From positions 1 to 64,000 of the forward strand of contig NZ_JARXVD010000010.1 of assembly GCF_029892685.1 (NCBI RefSeq): a stretch of 64,000 bases of DNA, written 5' to 3'. Below, one piece after another: positions 28,207 through 36,407 of the stretch. Position numbers and translations under genes: made by a program. This DNA comes from Mycobacterium sp. OTB74 (GTDB lineage Bacteria; Actinomycetota; Actinomycetes; Mycobacteriales; Mycobacteriaceae). Position 1 is the first letter of the stretch. Every line of letters starts with the position of its first letter. The notes beneath the pieces were generated by a model. The model had not been told where the DNA came from and did no database searches. It saw nothing but the letters and a program-made list of their open reading frames with translations.

Positions 28207-29058
28207 CTACGCGGTCTGCAGCCCCGAGTCCCGGATCGCCTGCGCCAGCGGCTCAAGTACCGCCACGTCATGCGGCTGCGGCAGGTAGATGATCGCGAGG
28301 TCCAGGCCTTCGGCGCCTAGTCCAGCGGCCTCGTCGACGACCTTCTGATAATCGCGATCCTCACCCAGCCGTACGTGCGCCGACAAGGTGATCTCCTTGG
28401 GATCGCGCCCCACGTCGGCGCAATGCGCGGCCAGGACGTCGCGTTTGCGGGCGAACTCCTCGGGCGGGCCGCCGACGAAATTCCAGTGGTCGGCGTACTG
28501 CGCGGTGATGCGCAGGGTGCGCTTCTCTCCGCTACCGCCGATGCAGAACGGCGGGTGCGGCTGCTGCGGGCCCTTGGGCTCGTTGCGGGCGTCCTTGAGT
28601 TGGTAGTACTTGCCGTCGAAAGTCGTGGTGTCCTGCGTCAGCAGGCCTTTCAGCACAGCACAGGCCTCCTCGAAGCGGTCGAACCGTTCCTTGACGCTGC
28701 CCAGTTCGATGCCGTACGCACCGGACTCCTCCTCGTTCCAGCCGGCGCCGATGCCGAGCTCGAGTCGGCCGTTCGAAACGATGTCCAGCGCTGAGGCCAT
28801 GTTGGCCAGGACCGCCGGATGGCGGTAGTGAATGCCGGTGACCAGCACCCCGACCCGGAGCCGCTTGGTGGCCTGGGCCAGCGCCGTCAGCGTGACCCAA
28901 CCCTCCAGGCACGGGCCCGAGGAGTCGGAGAAGATCGGGTAGAAGTGATCGAACGTCCAGCCCGACTCGAAGACGTCGATGGCGTCGGCAGCCTGCCAAA
29001 TGGCAAGCATGTCCGACCAGGTGGTGTTCTGCGGTGAGGTTTTGAAGGCGAATCGCAC
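28207..29058 (-). CDS. LLM-class F420-dependent oxidoreductase
   Basis: A 283-residue luciferase-like TIM barrel. Typical segments are MRFAFKTSPQNTTWSDML, FESGWTFDHFYP, LRVGVLVTGIHYRHPAVLANMASALDIVSNGRLELGIGAGWNEEE and PPFCIGGSGEKRTLRITAQYADHWNF. These match mycobacterial TIGR03560-type F420-dependent oxidoreductases. It should transfer hydride between reduced F420 and an unknown substrate in the cytoplasm. It is divergent from the PHP-domain gene with about 70 bases between. Confidence 0.87.
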   Translation of the reverse strand: MRFAFKTSPQNTTWSDMLAIWQAADAIDVFESGWTFDHFYPIFSDSSGPCLEGWVTLTALAQATKRLRVGVLVTGIHYRHPAVLANMASALDIVSNGRLELGIGAGWNEEESGAYGIELGSVKERFDRFEEACAVLKGLLTQDTTTFDGKYYQLKDARNEPKGPQQPHPPFCIGGSGEKRTLRITAQYADHWNFVGGPPEEFARKRDVLAAHCADVGRDPKEITLSAHVRLGEDRDYQKVVDEAAGLGAEGLDLAIIYLPQPHDVAVLEPLAQAIRDSGLQTA

Positions 29059-29129
29059 GTCTTGTGAAACTAGTCTCGGGGGCCGGATAATTCCTGGGAG
29101 TTGCCCGACAGTCTTGGCAGACTAGGGGC

Positions 29130-30134
29130 ATGGACCCAGTGGCCGCGCTGCGTGAGATCGCGTTCTACAAGGATCGCGCGCGCGAGGACTCCCGGCGCGT
29201 CATGGCCTACCGCAAGGCTGCCGATGTGGTCGAGGCGTTGGATCCCGAACGGCGCGAGCAGCTAGGTCGTGCCAACAGCTGGCGGTCTCTGCCTGGCGTC
29301 GGGCCCAAAACTGCAGCGGTGATAGCCCAAGCATGGGGTGGTCGTGAGCCCGACGCACTAATCGATTTACGTTCAGCGGCAGAGGATTTAGGTGGCGGCG
29401 AGCTTCGTACGGCTTTGAAAGGCGACCTGCACCTGCATTCAAACTGGTCGGACGGTTCGGCACCGATCAGTGAAATGATGGCCACGGCAAAGGGTTTGGG
29501 CCATGAATACTGCGCACTGACTGATCACTCGCCTCGGCTTACCGTCGCCAACGGGCTGTCCGCCGACCGGCTGCGACAACAACTCGACATCATCGACGAG
29601 ATGCGGGAGCGGTTTGCGCCCATGCGAATTCTGACCGGCATTGAGGTCGACATTCTCGACGACGGTTCGTTGGACCAGGAGCCCGAGCTCTTGGAACGCC
29701 TGGACATCGTCGTTGCCAGCGTGCATTCCAAACTCTCGATGGACTCGGCTGCAATGACTCGTCGAATGGTGCGTGCGGTATCGGGTGGACAGGCCAATGT
29801 TCTTGGCCACTGCACCGGACGCCTGGTCGAAGGAGCGCGCGGTACCCGCCCGGAATCGAAATTCAATGCTGAGCAAGTCTTCGCGGCGTGTCAGGTCAAT
29901 GATGTAGCGGTGGAGATCAATTCGCGCCCAGAGCGACGCGATCCGCCGACCCGTCTGCTGAACCTGGCGTTGGAGATGGGATGCCTGTTCTCGATTGACA
30001 CCGATGCGCACGCGCCAGGGCAACTGGATTTCTTGGGCTACGGCGCCCAGCGGGCCTTGGATGCCGAGGTGCCGACGGAACGTGTCGTGAATACTTGGCC
30101 GGTGGATCGATTGCAGGCATGGGCGGGCGCGTAG
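29130..30134 (+). CDS. HhH plus PHP-domain phosphoesterase (Rv3856c homologue)
   Basis: This 334-residue protein combines an N-terminal DNA-polymerase-beta-like helical region with a helix-hairpin-helix (WRSLPGVGPKTAAVIAQA, residues 51-68) and a C-terminal PHP domain starting at D99-L-H-L-H103. Further metal motifs are LTDHSP, GIEVDIL, ASVHSK, LGHCTGR and DTDAHAPGQ. It is like PolX without the nucleotidyl-transfer domain. It probably hydrolyses phosphoester bonds in DNA repair or nucleotide metabolism. Gene order with the next membrane gene matches Rv3857c-Rv3856c. Confidence 0.85.
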   Translation: MDPVAALREIAFYKDRAREDSRRVMAYRKAADVVEALDPERREQLGRANSWRSLPGVGPKTAAVIAQAWGGREPDALIDLRSAAEDLGGGELRTALKGDLHLHSNWSDGSAPISEMMATAKGLGHEYCALTDHSPRLTVANGLSADRLRQQLDIIDEMRERFAPMRILTGIEVDILDDGSLDQEPELLERLDIVVASVHSKLSMDSAAMTRRMVRAVSGGQANVLGHCTGRLVEGARGTRPESKFNAEQVFAACQVNDVAVEINSRPERRDPPTRLLNLALEMGCLFSIDTDAHAPGQLDFLGYGAQRALDAEVPTERVVNTWPVDRLQAWAGA

Positions 30135-30144
30135 CCTCTGCGTC

Positions 30145-30567
30145 ATGGTCCTGTCTACTGCCACGGTCATCACTCTGCTCGCGGCCGGGCTGATCTTCCT
30201 ACTGGCGCTGATTTTGGGAATTTGGAAGTACCGGCAGATGGCCGTGACTGCGGATCACTTGGCGCACCCCTACGTTGACATTGCGCACCGCGCGGCGCTG
30301 CTGTATTCCTTTGCGACGCTGCTGGTTGCGGTGTTTGTCCAGTTGAGTGCCTGGCCGATGTGGGTAAACCTCACGGCAGCAATGGTTTTGGTGTTCTTCT
30401 TCGTGGTGGCGATCGCCTCTTACATCCAGCACGGGCTACGCCATGACACCACCAACCAATTCGAGCATCCAGGGCCGGGCCTGCATGCGGGGATGGCGGC
30501 ATTGATCATCGGTGAGGTTGGGGGATTTTCGGTGTTGCTGTCGGGATTTATTGCTGCGCAACTGTGA
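30145..30567 (+). CDS. Small integral membrane protein, four predicted helices
   Basis: A 140-residue protein with hydrophobic segments at about residues 5-27, 48-67, 74-94 and 113-137. A conserved-looking loop ADHLAHPYVDIAHRAALLYS lies between helices 1 and 2, and QHGLRHDTTNQFEHPGPG between helices 3 and 4. The histidine-rich loops might bind a metal or cofactor (inference). It begins 10 bases after the PHP gene, so it is probably co-transcribed. Its position corresponds to that of Rv3857c, but I cannot confirm homology. Confidence 0.7.
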   Translation: MVLSTATVITLLAAGLIFLLALILGIWKYRQMAVTADHLAHPYVDIAHRAALLYSFATLLVAVFVQLSAWPMWVNLTAAMVLVFFFVVAIASYIQHGLRHDTTNQFEHPGPGLHAGMAALIIGEVGGFSVLLSGFIAAQL

Positions 30568-30939
30568 CCCCGAAGGGCAATCCGAGTTCGCCGGGCCGCT
30601 GCCTGGCATAGTCCGGGAATGTCCGCGGCGTTTGTCGCTGACGCTGAAACCGGCCATCAGATTCCGGGAACCCGACATTAGTCGCCGACCGTCACTAATT
30701 GTCCGAAAATCTATGGTATTGACAACTATTCGGGACGGTAGCCGGGCGGAGGCACCTCGGAAACAAGATAGACAACGGTCTACGGCCGGACACTGGGGAC
30801 GCCAGCGTTGCAGATGATGAGGCAGTACATGCGCTCGGAATAATCGGCCGGCGTCGACGACTAAAGCACTGCCGACACTTGGCTGATCTGCATACAGGGC
30901 GGTTGCGAGCGCAGCGGGTGACAAGGTTTTGACCGACGT
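30568..30939. other. 372-base intergenic region between convergent genes
   Basis: No convincing gene on either strand. It separates the membrane protein gene from the convergent dinB, so it should hold terminators, but no strong hairpin is obvious. Confidence 0.5.
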
Positions 30940-32148
30940 CTAATCCGGCAACATCGGCATCTCCCATCCAGGGTCTTTGCCGACCAGTACCCCGCGAGTC
31001 AGGCACGCATTGCCGAACCGCTGCCGCACCAGATCCACCGCGCAGTCCACGGCAGCAGTGTCGGGCGCGCCGTCGAACGGTAACTCCAGCTGCTCGGAGC
31101 CGCCATTGTCGACGTTCGATACGGCGAACCCGACGAGAGTCAACCCCCGTTCGGCGATAAGCGGCGCCGCATCGGTGATTAATCCTCTTGCCACGCTGAG
31201 GATTTCGTCGGTGGATGCGGTGGCGCGGGCCATGGTGTGCGAACGGGTGACACGGCTGTAGTCGTCGAACCGCAGCCGCAGCACCACGGTGCGGCCGGTC
31301 CGCCCGCTGGCCCGCATGCGCCGGGCGATGCGGTCGATCAGATTGATCACCATCACGTCGATTTCGTTGTCGGACATGGTATTTCCGCGGCGACCGACGG
31401 CCCGCTGGGCGCCGACCGAGCGGCGCCGATGGCCGGACGTCACCCGCCTGCTGTCGATGTTGCGGGACAACGCGAACAACTGCCGTCCCATCGCGCCACC
31501 GACCATGGCGTCCAGCGCCGATTCGGACAGATCGGCGACGTCGGCCACCGTCTCGATGCCGTGCTCCCGGAGTTTTTCCGCGGTCTTGGCGCCGACGCCC
31601 CACAGTTGGCGCACTGGTAACGGGTGCAGGAACGCCAATTCGCGGTCGGGTGGTACCAAGAGCAATCCGTCGGGCTTGGCCTGCTGGCTGGCGACCTTGG
31701 CCAGGAACTTGGTGCGGGCTATCCCGACGGTGATGGGCAGACCCGCCCTTTCGCGCACTGCGGTTCGCAACTGCGCACCGATCTGAACCGGGGTGCCCGA
31801 AACTCGGCCGAGGCCGCTGACGTCGAGGAAGGCCTCGTCCACGGACAAGGGTTCGACGACGGGAGTGGTGTCGCGGAAGACCGCGAAGACGTCCTTGCTC
31901 GCCTGCGAGTAGGCGGCCATCCGCGGCGGAACGACAATGGCTTGAGGGCACAGTCGGCGCGCCTCGCTGCCGCCCATAGCGGTCCGGACCCCGTAGGCCT
32001 TGGCCTCATAGCTCGCCGCCAGCACGACCCCGCCGCCGACGATGACCGGCCGCGCTCGCAGCGACGGATCGTCACGTTGCTCGACTGATGCGTAGAACGA
32101 ATCGAGGTCCGCGTGCAGGATGGCAGCCTGAGGGTCCGACACGAACAT
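30940..32148 (-). CDS. dinB: DNA polymerase IV (Y family), DinB3-like
   Basis: A 402-residue translesion polymerase. Catalytic acidic residues are D14/D16 in LHADLDSFYASVEQ and D104-E105 in SVDEAFLD. The HhH-containing thumb has LWGVGAKTAEKLREHGI, followed by the little-finger domain. A beta-clamp motif QLELPF sits near the C terminus. Tuberculosis-type genomes lack a dinB beside ethR, whereas M. smegmatis has its third dinB there (recalled). A LexA-type palindrome overlaps the start codon, suggesting SOS control. It should be error-prone in replication past damage. Confidence 0.9.
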   Translation of the reverse strand: MFVSDPQAAILHADLDSFYASVEQRDDPSLRARPVIVGGGVVLAASYEAKAYGVRTAMGGSEARRLCPQAIVVPPRMAAYSQASKDVFAVFRDTTPVVEPLSVDEAFLDVSGLGRVSGTPVQIGAQLRTAVRERAGLPITVGIARTKFLAKVASQQAKPDGLLLVPPDRELAFLHPLPVRQLWGVGAKTAEKLREHGIETVADVADLSESALDAMVGGAMGRQLFALSRNIDSRRVTSGHRRRSVGAQRAVGRRGNTMSDNEIDVMVINLIDRIARRMRASGRTGRTVVLRLRFDDYSRVTRSHTMARATASTDEILSVARGLITDAAPLIAERGLTLVGFAVSNVDNGGSEQLELPFDGAPDTAAVDCAVDLVRQRFGNACLTRGVLVGKDPGWEMPMLPD

Positions 32149-32155
32149 ATGTTCG
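32142..32155. promoter_or_regulatory. LexA (SOS) box over the dinB start codon
   Basis: CGAACATATGTTCG is a perfect palindrome matching the mycobacterial LexA core CGAAC-N4-GTTCG. The ATG of dinB (32146-32148 on the minus strand) lies inside it. A repressor here would block initiation or elongation of a leaderless transcript. Confidence 0.75.
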
Positions 32156-32188
32156 CATAAAGACGCGACAGGCTCTAGTAGCAGATGT

Positions 32189-32830
32189 TTAGGGCGTTGC
32201 GCCGTAGATGCTGGTCAGCCAGATGTGGGCGAGGGTGGTAACGACATCGCCGTGGTCGACGGCGCCTTGTTCGCCGGCCAGGGTGGCCATCATGGCCCGC
32301 TCGTTCATCAGGTTCAGCGATGTCGCGAGATCGAGTGCGGGAATGGTGTCGGGTGCGGTGCCGCGCTGGCGTTCACTGGTGATCAGGGCGGCGGTCAGCC
32401 CTATCCATTTCTGCATGAGCCCGGCCCAGTAATCGCGGAACTCGGGGACGGATTTGATGGCTTCGAGACCGGCTCGCACGGTGGCCGGGTGGGAGCCGAA
32501 TGAGCTGAAGAAGGTCTCGATGCCGCGCCGGATCGCTTCCCGAGGCTCGGTGGGCATGTCGTCGAGCACCTTGTCGAACCCGGTGTCGGCCCTTTTGATC
32601 AGCGGGTCGAGCAGTGACAGCAGCACCGCTTCTTTGGATGGGAAGTAGAAGTAGAACGTGGGGCGCGATATCCCGGCCCCTTTGGCCAGGTCATCGACGG
32701 AGATGTCGCTGAACAGTCGGTCTTCAAGTAGCCGTGTGGCGGTCGCCAGGATGGCGGCTTCGCGGTCATCGCCCGACGGTCGCGCCGCGCGTCGGCCCCG
32801 GGCGGGGCGGGCTGTACTCGTCGTGGACAT
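32189..32830 (-). CDS. ethR: TetR family repressor EthR
   Basis: A 213-residue orthologue of EthR. The N-terminal region GRRAARPSGDDREAAILATATRLLEDR and the helix-turn-helix ISVDDLAKGAGISRPTFYFYFPSKEAVLL match the tuberculosis protein closely. The C-terminal dimer domain ends with TLAHIWLTSIYG. It represses the divergent monooxygenase gene ethA by cooperative binding in the 77-base intergenic region, where five regularly spaced half-sites are visible. Ligand-pocket aromatic residues cannot be judged individually here. It is 40 bases from dinB, on the same strand. Confidence 0.95.
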   Translation of the reverse strand: MSTTSTARPARGRRAARPSGDDREAAILATATRLLEDRLFSDISVDDLAKGAGISRPTFYFYFPSKEAVLLSLLDPLIKRADTGFDKVLDDMPTEPREAIRRGIETFFSSFGSHPATVRAGLEAIKSVPEFRDYWAGLMQKWIGLTAALITSERQRGTAPDTIPALDLATSLNLMNERAMMATLAGEQGAVDHGDVVTTLAHIWLTSIYGATP

Positions 32831-32841
32831 AACCGCAGCCT

Positions 32842-32894
32842 AACAGTGTGTTGAGTTTTTCAACACACTGTTGACCACCTCAACATGATGTTGA
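32842..32894. promoter_or_regulatory. EthR operator: five alternating half-sites
   Basis: TGTTGA occurs at 32849, 32869 and 32889, and its complement TCAACA at 32860 and 32880. Same-orientation sites are exactly 20 bases apart and neighbours alternate 11 and 9 bases. The first two lie in a perfect 13-base inverted repeat (32842-32854 and 32860-32872). The array spans the ethR-ethA gap and fits the known cooperative, multi-dimer binding of EthR. Confidence 0.8.
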
Positions 32895-32907
32895 TACCGT
32901 CGGTTCT

Positions 32908-34377
32908 ATGACCGAACACTTCGATGTCGTGATCGTCGGCGCCGGCATCTCCGGCATCAGCACCGCGTGGCACCTGCAGGACCGCTGCCCCAACAAGAGC
33001 TACGTGATCCTGGAGCGGCGCGAGAACATCGGCGGCACCTGGGATTTGTTCAAGTACCCCGGCATCCGGTCCGACTCGGACATGTTCACTCTCGGCTTCC
33101 GGTTCAAGCCGTGGGAATCGGCCAAGTCCATCGCAGACGGCCAGTCCATCTGGAACTACATCAACGAGGCCGCCGACGAGAACGGCATCAGGAACCACAT
33201 CCGCACCGGCCACCGCGTCTTATCGGTGGACTGGTCCGACGCCGACAACCACTGGACCGTGGACGTCGAGCACAACGGCGAAACCAAGCAGATCACCGCG
33301 TCGTTCCTGTCGGTGTGCAGCGGCTACTACAACTACGACGAGGGCTACTCGCCGGAGTTCCCGGGCTCGGCGGACTTCAAGGGCCAGATCATCCATCCGC
33401 AGCACTGGCCTGAGGACCTGGAATACGCAGGTAAGAACGTCGTGGTCATCGGCTCCGGTGCCACCGCGGTGACCCTGATCCCGTCGCTGGTGACCGGCGG
33501 CGTCGGCCACGTGACGATGCTGCAGCGCTCGCCCACCTACATCGGCGCACTCCCGCTGGTGGACCCGGTCGCGGCACGGACCAACAAGTACCTCCCGAAA
33601 CACTTGGCGCACTTCGTCAACCGGTGGAAGCAGATCGGCTACAGCACCGGCCAGTACCAGATCGCCCGGAAGTTCCCGGCCATGTTCAAGAAGGCGCTCC
33701 GGCAGATGGCCGAGCGCCGACTGCCCGAGGGCTTCGACTACGACAAGCACTTCAGCCCACGCTACAACCCGTGGGACGAGCGAGTCTGCCTGGCGCCCAA
33801 CGGTGATCTGTTCAAGGCCATCCGGTCGGGCAAGGCCGGCGTCGTCACCGACACCATCGAGACCTTCACCGAGACCGGCATCAAGCTGGCTTCCGGCGAG
33901 GAGTTGCAGGCCGACATCATCGTCACCGCAACCGGTCTGAACATGCAGCTGTTCGGCGGCGCGGTGGCCAATCGCAACGGCGAGCCGATCGACCTGACCA
34001 AGTGCATGACCTACAAGGGCCTCATGCTCTCGGGTGTGCCGAACATGGCCATCACCTTCGGCTACACCAACGCATCGTGGACTCTGAAGGCCGACCTGGT
34101 CTCGGAGTACATCTGCCGGGTGCTCAATTACATGGACGCCAACGGATTTGACCGGGTCGAGCCGCAGCATCCCGGTGGCAGCGTCGACGAGCTGCCGTTC
34201 ATGGACTTCACCCCGGGCTACTTCCGGCGAGCCATGGACAGCCTGCCCAAGTCGGGCTCGGAGGCACCTTGGCGGCTCAAGCAGAACTACTTCTTCGACA
34301 TGCGGACCATCCGGTACGGCAAGGTCGACGAGCAGTCACTGCAGTTCACCAAACACCGTGCCGCAGTGACGGTCTAA
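32908..34377 (+). CDS. ethA: Baeyer-Villiger monooxygenase EthA
   Basis: A 489-residue FAD/NADPH enzyme and clear EthA orthologue. It has the FAD Rossmann GAGISG at 11-16, the BVMO fingerprint FKGQIIHPQHWP (residues 157-168), and the NADPH Rossmann GSGATA at 183-188. The characteristic QLPEG/RLPEGFDYDKHF and NPWDERVC segments are present. In mycobacteria EthA oxidises ketones and activates ethionamide. It is divergent from ethR and ends at a strong hairpin. Confidence 0.96.
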   Translation: MTEHFDVVIVGAGISGISTAWHLQDRCPNKSYVILERRENIGGTWDLFKYPGIRSDSDMFTLGFRFKPWESAKSIADGQSIWNYINEAADENGIRNHIRTGHRVLSVDWSDADNHWTVDVEHNGETKQITASFLSVCSGYYNYDEGYSPEFPGSADFKGQIIHPQHWPEDLEYAGKNVVVIGSGATAVTLIPSLVTGGVGHVTMLQRSPTYIGALPLVDPVAARTNKYLPKHLAHFVNRWKQIGYSTGQYQIARKFPAMFKKALRQMAERRLPEGFDYDKHFSPRYNPWDERVCLAPNGDLFKAIRSGKAGVVTDTIETFTETGIKLASGEELQADIIVTATGLNMQLFGGAVANRNGEPIDLTKCMTYKGLMLSGVPNMAITFGYTNASWTLKADLVSEYICRVLNYMDANGFDRVEPQHPGGSVDELPFMDFTPGYFRRAMDSLPKSGSEAPWRLKQNYFFDMRTIRYGKVDEQSLQFTKHRAAVTV

Positions 34378-34393
34378 CTCGGCGATAAGAACA

Positions 34394-34430
34394 TATCTGT
34401 CCCCGCACGCTTGGCGTGCGGGGACAGATA
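34394..34430. terminator. 17-bp perfect hairpin between ethA and rraA
   Basis: A perfect 17-base stem (arms starting TATCTGTCCCC and ending GGGGACAGATA) with a TTG loop. It lies 16 bases past the ethA stop and before the convergent rraA stop, so it is a bidirectional terminator. Confidence 0.8.
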
Positions 34431-34484
34431 CGTTCCCCCGGCAAGCGGGAGGTACCCCATATCGCGGTTGAGGGGCGCCGAGGC

Positions 34485-34973
34485 TTATCGCTCGCCTCCG
34501 GCGATGACGACGATCCCGTCCTCGTCGCAGTACGCGATATCGCCCGGGACGAAGACCACTCCGCCGAAGCTCACCTCGACGTCACGCTCGCCCTCGCCGG
34601 TCTTGGTGCCCTTGCGCGGATTGGTGCCCAGCGCCTTGATCCCGACATCGATAGTGCGCAAGGTAGCGGCGTCACGCACCGGTCCATTGACGATCACGCC
34701 GGCCCAGCCGTTCTCGTGGGCAAGGCCGGCGATGATGTCGCCGACCAACGCGGTATGCAGTGATCCGTCGCCGTCGACCACCAGCACGCCGCCGTCGCCG
34801 GGTGTGGACAAGATGGACTTCAGTAGGGCGTTGTCCTGGAAGCACTTCACCGTGGTGATCCGACCTGCGAACATGGTCCGGCTGCCGTAGTTCTGCAGCT
34901 GCAAGTCGCAACTACGCACGTCGGGGTAGATTTCGTCAACCAGATCGGCGGTGGCTCGCGGTTCGATGATCAC
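34485..34973 (-). CDS. rraA: RraA-like protein (ribonuclease E activity regulator / HMG aldolase fold)
   Basis: A 162-residue RraA family protein, as Rv3853 in the same place. Features include the N-terminal [54 protein letters not shown] (with the family GxxxxGxxRD motif), and the C-terminal [17 protein letters not shown]. Older annotations call it MenG, which is now considered wrong. In Escherichia coli RraA binds RNase E. In some members the same fold acts as an aldolase, so biochemical role here is open. Starts with GTG. Confidence 0.9.
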   Translation of the reverse strand: MIIEPRATADLVDEIYPDVRSCDLQLQNYGSRTMFAGRITTVKCFQDNALLKSILSTPGDGGVLVVDGDGSLHTALVGDIIAGLAHENGWAGVIVNGPVRDAATLRTIDVGIKALGTNPRKGTKTGEGERDVEVSFGGVVFVPGDIAYCDEDGIVVIAGGER

Positions 34974-35002
34974 CGTTCGATTATCGCAGCCTGCTCAGCT
35001 GC

Positions 35003-35659
35003 TCAAGCCACGCCCAATCGGGCCAGGACATCAGCGTCAATGCCATCGAGTTGGGTGCCGATGGAGTTATGCGCGGCCCTGCGCTGTGCTGCCGGCATGT
35101 TCTCGGCCGCAGTCACCGCCGCGGACAGGTCGGACAAGCGATCCGAGATGTTCGTGACGAACTGCTTGGTCTCGGGGTCCTTGGGGCTCTTCTGCGCCAC
35201 CTGCTGCAGGGCATGCTCGGCACCGGCAATCCGCGCAGACAGCGCGCCGCCGGGCCCGGAGAACTGGCCGATCTGACTCAGCGGAACGCCCATCTTGTCG
35301 GCGCGGCGCTGATCGATGGCGCCGCGGGCGGAGATCGCGGCCCGGTAGACAACCGGTACGACGACCGGCGCGAGCAATCGCGATACCGTCAACCCACGGC
35401 GAATTCTGGTGGGCGACAGGAACTTACCTTCACGCGCCGTCTGCAGCTGAGCCTCGGCGATCTTGAGTGCCACCTTGTCGCCGTCCCGTTGGGCCTTGAC
35501 GCTGGCTTTGTCGGCCTTCGTCTGCCGGCGCCCCTCGGCCTTGATCCGACGAGTCTCGTTACGCGCGGACAGGCGGGCCTCCAGCTTCGCTTTGGCCTTG
35601 ATCGCCTTTGCTTCGGCGCGCCGGGTAGCCCGACTCTTTCGTGGCTTGAACAGGCCCAT
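35003..35659 (-). CDS. Rv3850-like basic coiled-coil protein with a hydrophobic segment
   Basis: This 218-residue protein has an N-terminal highly basic Ala/Lys/Arg helix (about residues 1-75, with RKSRATRRAEAKAIKAKAKLE), a hydrophobic central segment LLAPVVVPVVYRAAIS, and a C-terminal helical region LSDLSAAVTAAENM. The length and composition match Rv3850 of M. tuberculosis, which is located nearby. The basic region could bind nucleic acid or membrane phosphate, but function is unknown. Its start at 35659 gives MGLFKPR. It is divergent from the IrrE-like gene. Confidence 0.75.
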   Translation of the reverse strand: MGLFKPRKSRATRRAEAKAIKAKAKLEARLSARNETRRIKAEGRRQTKADKASVKAQRDGDKVALKIAEAQLQTAREGKFLSPTRIRRGLTVSRLLAPVVVPVVYRAAISARGAIDQRRADKMGVPLSQIGQFSGPGGALSARIAGAEHALQQVAQKSPKDPETKQFVTNISDRLSDLSAAVTAAENMPAAQRRAAHNSIGTQLDGIDADVLARLGVA

Positions 35660-35915
35660 TCCGGTTGCCTCCCGGTCGTCGCGGCGCACGTGCACCATCT
35701 CGCCGAGATGGTCACGTCACCTTATCGCCCTGATCACCGGATCGGGCACGGGGCTGAGGCTGAATCGGCGGTCCGTTCAACGGTCTTCGACCGAGTCCCC
35801 AACCACTTACCTGCTCGTGCCCACAACAACGTCACTACCAGCGATTCTCGGGCCATGGTTGTGCAACAATCGTCTCGAATTGTGGCCACTGCAACCTCGG
35901 CGAAAGAGGGTCGGA

Positions 35916-36407
35916 ATGCCTGCGAGTCGCCGCGTCACGCGCGCTGTCAACTCGGTGCTGGATCTGGCCCCGCGCCGCGGCGAAGTTTCTCTGGCCCGAT
36001 TGGTCGAGGCCGTCAGCACCGATCGTGGTCGCCCCATCGAGGTGCAGATGGCCGACCTGCCGTCCGGCGTGTGTGGGCAATGGCGCCAGTACAACGATCG
36101 CGACGTGTTCCTGCTGCAAAAGGGCCTGCCGGCCGGAGACCGGACCCTCGCCCACGAATTGGGACACCTTGTGCTCGGACACAACGGCGTTTCGGTAGTC
36201 GACGCCGCACGCGACACCGTGGAACTGGCCAGTTCTGAACTGATCGGTTACATGCTCAACCAGCGGACGGGCTGCATGGGACCGGCCGGCGAAGAGGCCG
36301 AACAAGAAGCTGAAGACTTCGCGGCGCTGTTGATCTACCGGCTCGGCCGGCTTCCGTCGGACCGGTCCTCGATTGTTCAGGTGCGTCTCGGCGAGGCATT
36401 TGGTTGA
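35916..36407 (+). CDS. ImmA/IrrE family metallo-endopeptidase
   Basis: A 163-residue single-domain zinc peptidase. HELGH at residues 80-84 (in TLAHELGHLVLGH) supplies two zinc ligands and the catalytic glutamate. A downstream glutamate in EQEAEDFAALLIYR is the probable third ligand. An AGAGGG ribosome site precedes the ATG. ImmA/IrrE proteins cleave XRE-type repressors or accept damage signals. Its TGA overlaps the TTG start of the following membrane protein gene, and the XRE-type regulator EspR is encoded convergently just beyond. Interaction with EspR is inference. Confidence 0.85.
   Translation: MPASRRVTRAVNSVLDLAPRRGEVSLARLVEAVSTDRGRPIEVQMADLPSGVCGQWRQYNDRDVFLLQKGLPAGDRTLAHELGHLVLGHNGVSVVDAARDTVELASSELIGYMLNQRTGCMGPAGEEAEQEAEDFAALLIYRLGRLPSDRSSIVQVRLGEAFG

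Noticed and set aside
30695..31951. A long frame overlapping dinB on the same strand in another phase
   Set aside because: Arg-rich shadow of the clearly homologous DinB frame.
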